A stretch of 64,000 bases of DNA. Source: Clostridiales bacterium (GTDB taxonomy: Bacteria; Bacillota_A; Clostridia; Oscillospirales; Oscillospiraceae). Every line of letters starts with the position of its first letter. Positions within the stretch are counted from its first letter, which is position 1. A program made the position numbers and the translations under genes. The stretch is taken from assembly GCA_004553625.1 (NCBI GenBank), contig SFKX01000002.1, positions 124,001 through 188,000 of the forward strand, given 5' to 3'. Shown piece by piece: positions 36,798 through 44,991 of the stretch. The notes below the pieces were generated by a model. It was not told the DNA's origin and searched no databases. It saw only the letters and a list, made by a program, of their open reading frames with translations.

Positions 36798-36851
36798 GAC
36801 TTAAAATGAATTTGCCGGGAAAAAGGCTGCAAAAATTTTAACGCGCTAATT
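36780..36851. repeat. Two direct TTAACGCGC(C/T)AATT repeats, candidate operator
   Basis: The 14-base word occurs at 36780-36793 (inside the TAXI promoter spacer) and at 36838-36851, 58 bases apart. The second copy overlaps the last base of the LysR gene. Confidence 0.45.
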
Positions 36852-37750
36852 CATGACGTGACATTTTGCGTCCTGGAATATCTTTCGCGCACCCAGTCCG
36901 ATACGCACTGGGCAAAGCGCGCCGTTGCGGGGCCGGCCCTATCCGCATCCGGCAGGCAGAGACCGATGGTCCTGCTCGCCGGCGGGGTCAGCTCCATTAT
37001 CCGCACGTTGTCGTTCCTGCCGGAGAGCAGCAGCTCCGGCATTATGCTGACCCCCAGACCCTGCTCGACCATGGCAATTATTGCGTAGTCGTCCTTCGTC
37101 GTATACCGTATGTTGGGTTTCACCCCGGCTGCCTCCAGCGCGCGGCGTGCGTCATGGTCCGAGGTCTCCAGCAGGCTTATGAAGGGCTCGTGTTCGACCT
37201 CGACTATCGGGAACTTGGGCAGAGACGCCAGACGGTGGTCCTTCGGCACGACCGCCAGCAGCCTGTCCTCCAGAAGCGCCGTCAGCTTTCCCTTGACCTT
37301 TGTCGGCAGGGCGACAAAGCCAAGGTCCGCGCTCCCGTCCGAGAGCCACTGCTCCACGTCGTGGTAGTCGCCGTTCATTAGCTTGAGCTCCACGTTCGGG
37401 TAATCCGCCTGGAAGCGCTTTATCATCCCCGGCAGCCAGTGTACCGCCACGCTCGTGAAGGTTCCGATGCGCACGGTGCCGCAGTCCAGACCGCGTATCG
37501 CCGCGGCCGTCTGCTCGAGCTGCTCGCGCGAGTTCAGCATACCGCGTATCGCGGGGAGCACCTGCTCACCCTCCGCCGTGGGCCGGGCTCCGCTGCGCCC
37601 TCTTTTTAATAAGGAGAAGCCAAGTTCCTCCTCCAGCGTACCTATCATGTGCGAAACCGCCGACTGCGTCACACCCAGCTCCGCCGCCGCCCGAGTCAGG
37701 CTCCCCAGCTCCGCCGCTTTCAAAAAGGCCTCGTACTTGTTAACAGGCAT
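36851..37750 (-). CDS. LysR-family transcriptional regulator
   Basis: 299 residues. The N-terminal helix-turn-helix (YEAFLKAAELGSLTRAAAELG, then VTQSAVSHMIGTLEEELGFSLLKR) is followed by a two-lobed effector domain (GTVRIGTFTSVAVHWLPGMIKRFQ). It lies directly upstream of the TAXI-TRAP genes on the same strand and divergent from putP, so it could control either. The effector is probably a carboxylate or an amino acid such as proline. Confidence 0.9.
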   Translation of the reverse strand: MPVNKYEAFLKAAELGSLTRAAAELGVTQSAVSHMIGTLEEELGFSLLKRGRSGARPTAEGEQVLPAIRGMLNSREQLEQTAAAIRGLDCGTVRIGTFTSVAVHWLPGMIKRFQADYPNVELKLMNGDYHDVEQWLSDGSADLGFVALPTKVKGKLTALLEDRLLAVVPKDHRLASLPKFPIVEVEHEPFISLLETSDHDARRALEAAGVKPNIRYTTKDDYAIIAMVEQGLGVSIMPELLLSGRNDNVRIMELTPPASRTIGLCLPDADRAGPATARFAQCVSDWVRERYSRTQNVTS

Positions 37751-37849
37751 TTATATGAATTCCTTTCATGCAAAGATGAATTTTATAAATATTATAAATG
37801 CAAAGCCAGAAAAACTGCTCTAAGAGGCCGAAAACCTTGCCGGTCCCTC

Positions 37850-37878
37850 TTGCCATTTCCCGCGGCTAAGATTATAAT
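37850..37878 (+). promoter_or_regulatory. Promoter of putP
   Basis: TTGCCA (37850-37855), 17 bases, TATAAT (37873-37878). An AT-rich imperfect dyad at about 37780-37798 between this and the LysR gene could be a LysR site. Confidence 0.65.
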
Positions 37879-37942
37879 GCAAAAGCATCCATTTGTAAAG
37901 TTAATGAGATGTATTAATTTTTTTCATGTGTGGGGTAGAGGA

Positions 37943-39394
37943 ATGAACTTAACCGAGCTAGTAGTGTTTATCATTTACTTTGTGTTCATGGTGGGCATAG
38001 GCATTTATTTCTTTGCAAAGAGCAAGGGAGGCAACGAAAAGGACTACTTCCTGGGCGGACGCAAGATGGGACCCTGGGTCTCCGCGCTCTCCGCCGGCGC
38101 TTCCGACATGAGCGCCTGGGTGCTGATGGGCCTGCCTGCCTCCGTCTATGCGCTGGGCATGGGTCAGATCTGGATAGCCGTGGGCCTGGCGATAGGCTAT
38201 GCGCTCTCCTGGATTTTTGAGGCGCCGCGGCTGCGCAAGTTTTCTATTGCAGCGGGAGACTCCATAACCATCCCGCAGTACCTGACGAACCGCTTCCTTT
38301 CTAAGAGCAAGTTCCTGCAGATCATCTGCGCCGTCATCTTCCTTGTGGCCTATACGATCTACGCGGCCTCGAGCATCAAAGCCTGCGGTACGCTGTTCAG
38401 CACGGTCATCGGCATAGACGCGACGGTTGCAATGTACATAGCGGCTTTCATAATCATCGCCTACACCTTCCTCGGCGGCTTCAACGCCGTGTGCTGGACG
38501 GACTTCTTCCAGGGCCTTCTGATGCTGGCGGCGCTGCTCATAGCCCCGATCTTTGCACTGGCGCTGGTGAAGAACGGCGGCGCGGTGGCGGGGAGCGCCC
38601 CGGCGGTGGAGGGCTACTGGGACGCCTTCACGAGTTGGAGCGACATCGTCTCCGGCCTCGGCTGGGGCCTGGGCTACTTCGGTATGCCGCACATTATAAT
38701 CCGATTCATGTCCATAAGGTCTAACAAGGACCTGCGCAAGTCGAGCGTCATCGGCATCAGCTGGACCCTTATAATCCTCATCTTCTCCGTGGGCTCCGGC
38801 CTCATCGGCAGGATGTTCCTCGGCGAGATAGAGGACTCCTCCGTTGTGTTCATCACGATGGTTCGGACGATCTTCCCGGCGGTTGTGAGCGGCATCCTGC
38901 TCTCGGCCATCCTCGCGGCGGCGATGAGCACGGCGGACTCTCAGCTTCTTGCCTCCGCTTCCGCCTTTGCGAGCGACGTGTATAAGCCTGTATTCCGCAA
39001 GAACGCCTCCGACAAGGAGATGCTCTGGGCGGGGCGCATCGTTGTCGTGATCATAGCGGTCATTGCGCTGATAATAGCGGCGGACCCGGGCAGCGGCACG
39101 ATCATGGGTCTGGTCGAGAACGCCTGGGGCGTGTTCGGCGCGGCCTTCGGGCCTGTCATCCTCCTCTCGCTGTTCTGGAGGCGCTTCACCTTCTCCGGCG
39201 CCGTTGCGGGCATAGTAGCGGGCGCCGTGGTGGATGTGCTCTGGCTGGCCTTCCTGAAGAGCACGGGCGTTTACGAGATCATCCCCGGCTTTGCGGCGGG
39301 ACTTGTTGCTGCGCTGGTGGTGTCTTTGGCGAGCAAGGCTCCGAGCAAGGAGATTGAAAAGCTCTACGACGCCGCCGTCGCCATGAAAGACTGA
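37943..39394 (+). CDS. putP: Sodium/proline symporter-type SSS transporter
   Basis: 483 residues with 13 membrane segments of the sodium:solute symporter family. DYFLGGRKMGPWVSALSAGASDMSAWVLMGLPASVY matches PutP very closely, including the Na+-binding helix region; GGFNAVCWTDFFQG and the MSTADSQLLASASAF segment also fit. The start at 37943 gives the standard N-terminus (MNLTELVVFIIYF); its ribosome binding site is poor, and earlier in-frame ATGs add unrelated residues. It is transcribed divergently from the LysR gene. Confidence 0.9.
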   Translation: MNLTELVVFIIYFVFMVGIGIYFFAKSKGGNEKDYFLGGRKMGPWVSALSAGASDMSAWVLMGLPASVYALGMGQIWIAVGLAIGYALSWIFEAPRLRKFSIAAGDSITIPQYLTNRFLSKSKFLQIICAVIFLVAYTIYAASSIKACGTLFSTVIGIDATVAMYIAAFIIIAYTFLGGFNAVCWTDFFQGLLMLAALLIAPIFALALVKNGGAVAGSAPAVEGYWDAFTSWSDIVSGLGWGLGYFGMPHIIIRFMSIRSNKDLRKSSVIGISWTLIILIFSVGSGLIGRMFLGEIEDSSVVFITMVRTIFPAVVSGILLSAILAAAMSTADSQLLASASAFASDVYKPVFRKNASDKEMLWAGRIVVVIIAVIALIIAADPGSGTIMGLVENAWGVFGAAFGPVILLSLFWRRFTFSGAVAGIVAGAVVDVLWLAFLKSTGVYEIIPGFAAGLVAALVVSLASKAPSKEIEKLYDAAVAMKD

Positions 39395-39416
39395 GAAGAG
39401 AAACGAATGAAAAACG

Positions 39417-39448
39417 CTCCCCGGTCCGAAAAGGGCCGGGGAGTTTTT
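39417..39448. terminator. Terminator of putP, bidirectional
   Basis: CTCCCCGGTCC pairs with GGGCCGGGGAG (11 bp, one G-T pair, loop GAAAA) followed by TTTTT; minus-strand flank is also T-rich. Confidence 0.75.
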
Positions 39449-39453
39449 GCGTT

Positions 39454-40716
39454 TCAGTCTTGGGGCTCGCGCGGGGGCGCGGGCCTGTTCTTCCGTCTAT
39501 CCCTAAAAAGCGCGCACAGGAGCAGAGTCAGGGCAGTGAGAACAAGGGCGAGCAGGATGAGGAACATGACGTTCGATGCGGTCGAGGCAGGGCTCCAGTC
39601 GCCAAGCTCAAAGCCGAAGGGCCGCAGCAGACTGTAGGGAGGTTCGGCCTCCAGGCCGTCCAGCGCCATCACCCGGTCCAGTACCCAGGGGAAGAGCCAA
39701 TACCAGAGCGCTGCAAAACCGGCGGACGCCGCGGCCCGGTAAAGGCCGCCCGCTCTCAGATACCTCAGCGTGAGCAGAAGGCCCCAGGGCAGCGCCAGAC
39801 CGTAGAGCGCCATGGGCAGACCGGGCAGTAGGAACCAGTTCCCGCCGCCGTAGAGCCTCGCCGCGCCCAAAAGCACGAAAAGCAGCAGGCTGCATACGCC
39901 CAGCCAGAGCGCCGCCCTGTGCTCCGCCAGCCGCCCGGGCAGCGGCAGCTGTCTAATGACAAAGGGCAGGATGAGAACAGAGCAGGCATACACGACGGAC
40001 ACCGCTGTTATCCAGAACCAATCCCCGTCCACATGTGTGCAGCAGACGGCCAGCAGGCCCAGCAGCAACGCAAGGTCCAGGCCCAGGCTCAGCGCCGCGC
40101 GACGCGTTTTGACGTTTTCCGGCAAAGGCAGGCGCTTGAGCACATAGGGCAAAAACAGCAGGCCCTGCCCAAAAAGCACTGACATCCCCGCGACAAAAAA
40201 CCAGTCGCCGCCTACGTACGCGCAGCAGACTCCGAGCAGCAGCTCCAGCGCCAGCGTGAACGCTCCGAGCGTACAGACTCCGCCGAGGCGCTCCGGGGCG
40301 AGCGCGGGAGTCAGCGTGAGCGAGGCGGCGGTCATGAGCGAGGCCAGGACTACCCAGCTCCAGCCCAGAGCCCCGTCCTGCGCGGCGTCGGCAATGAAGC
40401 AGACCAGCGCGGCCAGCCCGTAGGCCGCCGCCTGTCCCAGCTTCCAGCCGCGCAGCAGGCGCAGATAGCGCCTAGCCAGCGCACCGGCCCGGCGGGCCTC
40501 CGTATCCTCGCTGGCCGTGAGCAGTTCGTGCTCCGTAACGCCCAGAACGGCGCAGATGTCGTGCAGGAGCGTTATGTCCGGGTAGCTCAGCCCGCGCTCC
40601 CATTTTGAAACGGCGGAGTCCGTCACATACAGCCGCTCGGCGAACTGCCTCTGCGTGAGGCCGAGTGCGCGGCGGTGTTCCGCGATATATTCGCCCAGCG
40701 ATCTCTTATCTTCCAT
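39454..40716 (-). CDS. XRE-family HTH protein with repeated membrane domain
   Basis: 420 residues. The N-terminal 65 residues are a Cro/CI-type helix-turn-helix (GEYIAEHRRALGLTQRQFAERL, VTDSAVSKWERGLSYPD). The rest is about ten membrane segments. Within them a unit of about 58 residues repeats three times: LLLGxxx-C/A-xx-(Y/H)V-x-GDWF, a helix, then LPxVLKRLPLPENVKTRRAALSLG, LPFVIRQLPLPGRLAEHRAALWLG, and a shorter third copy with GGGNWF. Such HTH-membrane proteins occur in Firmicutes; function is unknown, possibly membrane-held control of transcription. GGAGG precedes the ATG. Confidence 0.82.
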   Translation of the reverse strand: MEDKRSLGEYIAEHRRALGLTQRQFAERLYVTDSAVSKWERGLSYPDITLLHDICAVLGVTEHELLTASEDTEARRAGALARRYLRLLRGWKLGQAAAYGLAALVCFIADAAQDGALGWSWVVLASLMTAASLTLTPALAPERLGGVCTLGAFTLALELLLGVCCAYVGGDWFFVAGMSVLFGQGLLFLPYVLKRLPLPENVKTRRAALSLGLDLALLLGLLAVCCTHVDGDWFWITAVSVVYACSVLILPFVIRQLPLPGRLAEHRAALWLGVCSLLLFVLLGAARLYGGGNWFLLPGLPMALYGLALPWGLLLTLRYLRAGGLYRAAASAGFAALWYWLFPWVLDRVMALDGLEAEPPYSLLRPFGFELGDWSPASTASNVMFLILLALVLTALTLLLCALFRDRRKNRPAPPREPQD

Positions 40717-40759
40717 TCGATGCGCCTCCAGATCAGATTCGGCCTGCAGGACCAGGTCA

Positions 40760-40787
40760 ATGTTAGCACCGGAGCCGGAATTGTCAA
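40760..40787 (-). promoter_or_regulatory. Promoter of the XRE membrane protein gene
   Basis: Minus strand: consensus TTGACA (40787-40782), 16 bases, TAACAT (40765-40760). Confidence 0.5.
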
Positions 40788-40812
40788 CAATACCGGGCGA
40801 AATGGGCGCTCG

Positions 40813-40864
40813 ACCGTTGCGCCAGTACCCTCATACGACCGTTCATACCCGCAAAACTACCGTC
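40813..40864. promoter_or_regulatory. Candidate LytTR binding boxes
   Basis: ACCGTT at 40813-40818 and 40838-40843 and ACCGTC at 40859-40864, 25 and 21 bases apart. The middle box (ACCGTTCAT) fits the published LytTR consensus exactly. They end 15 bases before the -35 of the LytTR gene, as expected for self-activation. Confidence 0.45.
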
Positions 40865-40878
40865 CGTGTCCGCGGCGG

Positions 40879-40907
40879 TTGACGCGGGCGTTCTTGTTTG
40901 TTATCGT
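40879..40907 (+). promoter_or_regulatory. Promoter of the LytTR-DUF3021 operon
   Basis: TTGACG (40879-40884), 17 bases, TATCGT (40902-40907); the weak -10 fits an activated promoter. Confidence 0.5.
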
Positions 40908-40931
40908 CAGAGCCGGAAGGAGGCGCGTCGA

Positions 40932-41372
40932 ATGAAGATCGAAGTCCGGCTCGACCCGGAATACGCCGAGCCAAAGCTGCTTATCCTGGCCGACAGCATG
41001 TCGGAGGAGGTGGAGCGCATACTCAGGCTCCTGCGCTCAGAGCCGGGACGGCCTCTCGTCGGCTTCCGCCGCGAGGGAGCCTCGCCCCTGGAGGAGGGGG
41101 GCATCAGCCGCATCTACGCCCAGCAGGGCAGGGTCTGCGCCGCGACGGACTCCGGCGAATATGTCCTCCGCCAGAGGCTCTACGAGCTGGAGGAGAAGCT
41201 CGCCTCAGCGGGTTTCGTCCGCATATCCAACTCGGAGCTCATAAACCTCCGTCGGGTGCGCAGCTTCGACCTCAGCCTCGCGGGGACTATCCGCGTGAAC
41301 CTGGATGACGGGACGACCGCCTGGGTCTCCCGCCGTTATGTGGCTAAGATTCGCAAAATTCTTGGGATGTGA
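40932..41372 (+). CDS. LytTR-family DNA-binding regulator
   Basis: 146 residues starting at 40932 behind GGAGG. The first 50 residues form a small dimerisation-like part without a receiver domain. The last 100 are a LytTR domain (IYAQQGRVCAATDSGEYVLRQRLYELEEKL, FVRISNSELINLRRVRSFD, GTIRVNLDDGTTAWVSRRYV). Such short LytTR regulators are normally followed by a DUF3021 membrane protein that controls their activity, exactly as here. Confidence 0.9.
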   Translation: MKIEVRLDPEYAEPKLLILADSMSEEVERILRLLRSEPGRPLVGFRREGASPLEEGGISRIYAQQGRVCAATDSGEYVLRQRLYELEEKLASAGFVRISNSELINLRRVRSFDLSLAGTIRVNLDDGTTAWVSRRYVAKIRKILGM

Positions 41373-41382
41373 GGTGATCTCC

Positions 41383-41847
41383 ATGAAAAAACAGGCGCTG
41401 CTCAGGGGAATCCTTGGTTTTCCTCTCGGAGTGGCTCTCGGCCAGCTGATAACCATAGCCGGCTCGGCGGTTGCGGGATACGGGACGTATTCGCCGGTGG
41501 TCCCGGAGTTCGCGGCGGAGATGGGCGGGGAGCTGGCGGCGGTGGCCCTGCAGACCCTGCTCTGCGGCCTGATGGGCGCAGCCTTCGGCGCGGGCTCCGT
41601 CATCTGGCAGCTGGAGAGCTGGAGCATAGCTGGGCAGTCCGCGGCCTACTTCGCCATAGGCGCAGCGGCGATGCTGCCCACCGCCTATATCGCGCGATGG
41701 ATGGAGCGAAGCCCGGCGGGGATTGCCGCGTACTTCGGCATATACGCTGCGGTATTCCTCTGCGTATGGCTGGGCCAATATCTGAGCCTGAGAGCCAGGC
41801 TCCGCGGAGTGAACAAAAGGCTGGAGGAGCTGGGCCCCGAAGAATAA
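41383..41847 (+). CDS. DUF3021 membrane protein
   Basis: 154 residues with four membrane helices (starting KKQALLRGILGFPLGVALGQ and ending before an RLRGVNKRLEEL tail). The LytTR-DUF3021 pairing is common in Firmicutes; the membrane protein is thought to restrain or signal to the regulator. GAGGTG lies ten bases after the LytTR stop and just before the ATG at 41383. Confidence 0.85.
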   Translation: MKKQALLRGILGFPLGVALGQLITIAGSAVAGYGTYSPVVPEFAAEMGGELAAVALQTLLCGLMGAAFGAGSVIWQLESWSIAGQSAAYFAIGAAAMLPTAYIARWMERSPAGIAAYFGIYAAVFLCVWLGQYLSLRARLRGVNKRLEELGPEE

Positions 41848-41850
41848 AAA

Positions 41851-42104
41851 GAGGTCCGCCCTGCGTCACAGCGGGGCGGACCTTGCATGCCTGAGAAGGC
41901 ACCGCCTTCTCAGGCAAAGGGCTGCGCTGCGCTCCATGCCTTGCCCGCAGGCGGGCTGCGACACTCCGCTCCGCGAAAAGTATTTTCGGCGACGTACACG
42001 CCGCCGCCGAAAATGGATTTCACTTTTTTCGCGGCTGAGGCCGCGAACTCTGCGAGGCTATTATACAACTTGAGGTCCGCCCTGCGTCACAGCGGGGCGG
42101 ACCT
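41851..42104. repeat. Hairpin-rich noncoding segment between two 33-bp identical repeats
   Basis: A 33-base sequence beginning GAGGTCCGCCC and ending GGGCGGACCT occurs at 41851-41883 and again at 42072-42104. Each copy is itself a hairpin. Between them are three more: GCCTGAGAAGG with CCTTCTCAGGC (41889-41915), ATTTTCGGCG with CGCCGAAAAT (41982-42014), and TTCGCGGC with GCCGCGAA (42028-42047). No protein frame is convincing. It could be a small non-autonomous mobile element or REP-like repeat, or a structured RNA. The right copy supplies the last codons and the stop of the next gene on the minus strand. Confidence 0.55.
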
Positions 42105-43304
42105 CTCTATATGCCTTTTCCCACGGTAGCAGCCGCGGAAGTCCGGACCGGCCGGCGCGGCGGAGGCGCTTATCTCCAGGCCCGGGCAGAGCTTACCGGC
42201 CAGGGCGGCAAGTTCCTCTGAGCTGATATCCCCCACTGCGTCCAGGCGGAGCCGGGACCCATCCAGCCCGGCGGCGTAGTCCACCAGCCCCGGCAGACGG
42301 AAAAGCGCGCCGTCCAGCTCCTCCATATCCGGGAACTCCCGGGCGCGGCGCAGGCTGTCCAGCCGCCGCGTGACGCCGCCGCAGGCACAGGGGCCGGGTA
42401 TGAAGCGCGTATAGTCGCCGGTCCTGTATCGTATGAGCGGCATGGCCTGCATGTCCAGCGTGGTTATGACGAGCTCGCCCCGCTCCCCGTCCCGAACGGG
42501 TATGCCGCGCCCGTCCACGATCTCTGCCAGGACGTGGTTTTCACGCAGGTGCATCCCCTCGTGCGCGGGACAGGTGACGGCCCCGCCGAGGCACATCTCC
42601 CGCGAGCCGTAGTGCGGGAAGAGCCGCGCGCCGAGCAGTTTTTCCAGTTCGCCCATCACGCCCTCCGGGCAGGCGTCGCCCGAGACCAGCGCCCTTTTGA
42701 GGCTGCCGGGGCCGCCCATCCAGCGCAGGAGGCCCAAAAGCGGCACGGGCATACCGATATAGGCCGAGGGGCGCTCTGACTCCATCAGCTCCGCCTGCTC
42801 GCCCAGACTGCGGCCCGCTCCCATCTTCACCGGCCATGCCCCCAGGCGCTCCACCGCCCGGCAGATGAGCTCGCCCAGGCCGTCCGGGCCGGAAAAGGGC
42901 ATAGCCACACAGACCGCCTCTCCCGCCGACACAAGCTCCGAGATGCCCGCAGCGAAAAAGCCGACCGTGTGTTCGATATCGCGCTCGGTGTAAAATATAC
43001 GCTTCGACGGACCTGTCGTCCCGCTGGTCGCGCCGCTTATGATGCGGCTGACCCCGGCTTGGGAGCCGAGCAGCAGCCCCGGCGCGTTTTCAGCGAGCTG
43101 TTCGGGCGTCGTGAAGGGCAGGTCCCGCAGCCCGTCGAGGCTGCCCAGACGCTCCGGGAGACCGCGGTAAAAGCCGCCGCGCTTCTTTTCCCGAGCCAGC
43201 AGCTCGTTCAGACGGCGCAGCTGTATACATTCAAGCGTTTCCCGGTCCAGGCGGGGGATGCCCTCGACCTCGCATATCCAGGGCTCGAGTCTTGTAAGTC
43301 TCAT
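42087..43304 (-). CDS. AMP-dependent CoA-ligase-like protein (DVU_1553-type, phenylacetate-CoA ligase fold)
   Basis: 405 residues of the adenylate-forming family. The P-loop is SGATSGTTGPSKRIFYT, and LISGD/HYGSREM and IRYRTGDYTRF segments follow. The usual C-terminal GRxD and catalytic Lys region is hard to find, so the acyl substrate or even activity is uncertain. The final eight residues (HIERSAPL) and the stop are encoded by a 33-bp repeat. It is the last gene of the six-gene operon beside the Mop aldehyde oxidoreductase. From memory, a CoA-ligase-like gene holds this place in the Desulfovibrio DVU_1551-1559 cluster. It could activate the carboxylate made by the oxidoreductase. Confidence 0.75.
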   Translation of the reverse strand: MRLTRLEPWICEVEGIPRLDRETLECIQLRRLNELLAREKKRGGFYRGLPERLGSLDGLRDLPFTTPEQLAENAPGLLLGSQAGVSRIISGATSGTTGPSKRIFYTERDIEHTVGFFAAGISELVSAGEAVCVAMPFSGPDGLGELICRAVERLGAWPVKMGAGRSLGEQAELMESERPSAYIGMPVPLLGLLRWMGGPGSLKRALVSGDACPEGVMGELEKLLGARLFPHYGSREMCLGGAVTCPAHEGMHLRENHVLAEIVDGRGIPVRDGERGELVITTLDMQAMPLIRYRTGDYTRFIPGPCACGGVTRRLDSLRRAREFPDMEELDGALFRLPGLVDYAAGLDGSRLRLDAVGDISSEELAALAGKLCPGLEISASAAPAGPDFRGCYRGKRHIERSAPL

Positions 43305-44584
43305 TTCCGGTAAAGCGACCTTCCGTCGCTTGCCGTAAGGTTGTAGGCGCAGAACGGCACCATGCCGCGCTCGGAGTCCGCCTCGCAGATGTAGCAGCGC
43401 CGGAGCCGGTCCAGGTCGAGGCTGTAGGCGTCCATGAAGGCCATGCCCGAGACGGTGAAGCTGTTTTCCGCGGCCTCGCGCAGGAATCTGTCGAAGCCGT
43501 CCTCATTCTCGCTCGGCTGCGCGCTAAGGCTCCAGCGGTCCGCCACGAAGTCCCGGGCCTCGGAGCTCTTTTTGCAGCAGCAGGCGCTCTCTCGCCTCGG
43601 CAGGGCCTTGAGCCCGCCGCCGGGCAGTTTCTGATAGCTCGCGTGAAAGCTGCACCAGGGGCTCTCCGCCCCTCCGCCGCCGAAGTCCGCAATGCTCATC
43701 AGCCCGCCGGTCTGCCGCTCTATCTCGCGCAGGACCCTCGGGATGGTCAGTCTCGTCTCCGGCTCCGGCAGCTCGCAGCGGCCGAAGTAACTCACGGGCT
43801 GGAAGTGCACTCCCCGCACTATCCTGCCCCTGCCCAGGGCGAAGCGCAGGATGTCCCCAATCTCGTCCTCGTTCACTCCCGGCGCGAGAGTCGGCACCAG
43901 CACGACGGGCAGACCCGCGCGCTCGCAGTTTTCAATGGCCCGGAGCTTTTCGCGCAGGATGTCGCGGCCGCGAAGCGTCTCATATGTCCCCGGCCTGAGC
44001 CCGTCAAACTGCAGAAAAGCGCAGGACACCCCGGCGGCGCGCAGCTCTTCCGCATACCCTTTCTCCGAGGCGAGACGCAGGCCGTTCGTGTTGAGCTGGA
44101 AGAAGGAAAAGCCCCGCTCCCGGCCAAGACGGACTATCTCGGGCAGGTCGTCCCTCATCGTCGGCTCACCGCCGGAGAGCTGGATGTTGTACGGCCCGCC
44201 CCTGGACATGAGCATGTCGTAGAGCCCGGCGATTTCGCCGAGGCTCATGTCCCCGCTGCCGCCCGCGGAGGCAAAGCAGACCGGACAGCGCAGGTTGCAG
44301 CGCTTTGTGAGCTCGAGCAGGACGCAGCAGCCCTCGCTCTCGTGCCGGGCGCAGAGCCCGCAGTCATTCGGGCAGTTGTCCTCGGGCTGCGGCCCCGGGA
44401 CCGCGCCGCCCCACTTGAGGTAGTCCACGACGCCGGCCTCCCAGATGAGCGTATCGAAAAAGCCGTGCTCGGGGCAGGTTTTTATCAGATGTATAAACCC
44501 GTCCCCGGCCACGGCCTTCTCCGCGGCTATCGTCCGCAGGCAGATGGGGCAGACGCTCTTCGTTTTTGCAAATACCTTGTACAT
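43301..44584 (-). CDS. Radical SAM protein, TrsS-like (MJ0619/tetraether-synthase class)
   Basis: 427 residues starting at 44584, where the previous stop and this start share one base (TGATG). The N-terminus is a zinc-binding lead (CPIC at 12-15, KTCPEHGFF at 36-43), as in the MJ0619 pterin methylase and Tes families. More Cys follow (71, 75, 78, 86, 87). The radical SAM cluster is Cys96, Cys100, Cys103 (TKRCNLRCPVCFAS), with the GGEPT motif after it. Near the C-terminus are ACCCKK and CYIC. I take it to match the family I remember as radical SAM (seleno)protein TrsS; here Cys, not selenocysteine, is encoded throughout. Substrate unknown; with a methyltransferase and a molybdoenzyme nearby, pterin or cofactor modification is conceivable. 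Confidence 0.8.
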   Translation of the reverse strand: MYKVFAKTKSVCPICLRTIAAEKAVAGDGFIHLIKTCPEHGFFDTLIWEAGVVDYLKWGGAVPGPQPEDNCPNDCGLCARHESEGCCVLLELTKRCNLRCPVCFASAGGSGDMSLGEIAGLYDMLMSRGGPYNIQLSGGEPTMRDDLPEIVRLGRERGFSFFQLNTNGLRLASEKGYAEELRAAGVSCAFLQFDGLRPGTYETLRGRDILREKLRAIENCERAGLPVVLVPTLAPGVNEDEIGDILRFALGRGRIVRGVHFQPVSYFGRCELPEPETRLTIPRVLREIERQTGGLMSIADFGGGGAESPWCSFHASYQKLPGGGLKALPRRESACCCKKSSEARDFVADRWSLSAQPSENEDGFDRFLREAAENSFTVSGMAFMDAYSLDLDRLRRCYICEADSERGMVPFCAYNLTASDGRSLYRK

Positions 44585-44991
44585 CAGGCGAGACCGCGCT
44601 CCTGCAGCAGCTCGACGCATTTGGCGTAGCTGTCCACGACGACGCCGGGGCAGGTGACATACATGTTGTTCCTGTCGCCCTGGAGTATGCAGTCGCAATT
44701 TTCCCCGCCGTATTGAGCCGTGCGCTGGCGGAACCAATCGTGGTATTCGCCGATCAGTTTGATCTTATCCTCTTCGCTCAGTTCGCGGCCGAGCATCGTC
44801 AGCAGGCAGATCCCGCCGATCAGCACTCCGCAGGGCCCGCCGCTCCAGGCAAAGCCCCCGCACAGCCCGCGCACGGCGTCCACCAGTTCGGCGTTTTCCT
44901 TGCCCTCGGCGTCGAGCGCGAGCTGGACCATTATCTGCGCGCAGTAGAGCCCGCTGCGGGAGAGTTCGAGTATGCGGTCAAATGCATCCAT
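44584..44991 (-). CDS. C-GCAxxG-C-C family (DVU_1555-type) protein
   Basis: 135 residues with a conserved Cys pattern: Cys17 (GLYCAQ), Cys44 (LCGGFAW), Cys54 (PCGVLIGG), Cys62, Cys99 and Cys101 (CDC), Cys114 (TCPG) and Cys125. The C-GCAxxG-C-C family is thought to be redox or cluster-binding, often beside molybdo- or tungstoenzymes; its function is unproven. Its start lies 14 bases inside the methyltransferase gene and its stop overlaps the radical SAM start, so all three are translationally coupled. Confidence 0.82.
   Translation of the reverse strand: MDAFDRILELSRSGLYCAQIMVQLALDAEGKENAELVDAVRGLCGGFAWSGGPCGVLIGGICLLTMLGRELSEEDKIKLIGEYHDWFRQRTAQYGGENCDCILQGDRNNMYVTCPGVVVDSYAKCVELLQERGLA

Noticed and set aside
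43301..44584. Selenocysteine codon in the radical SAM protein
   Set aside because: The frame has no internal TGA; cysteines fill the family positions.
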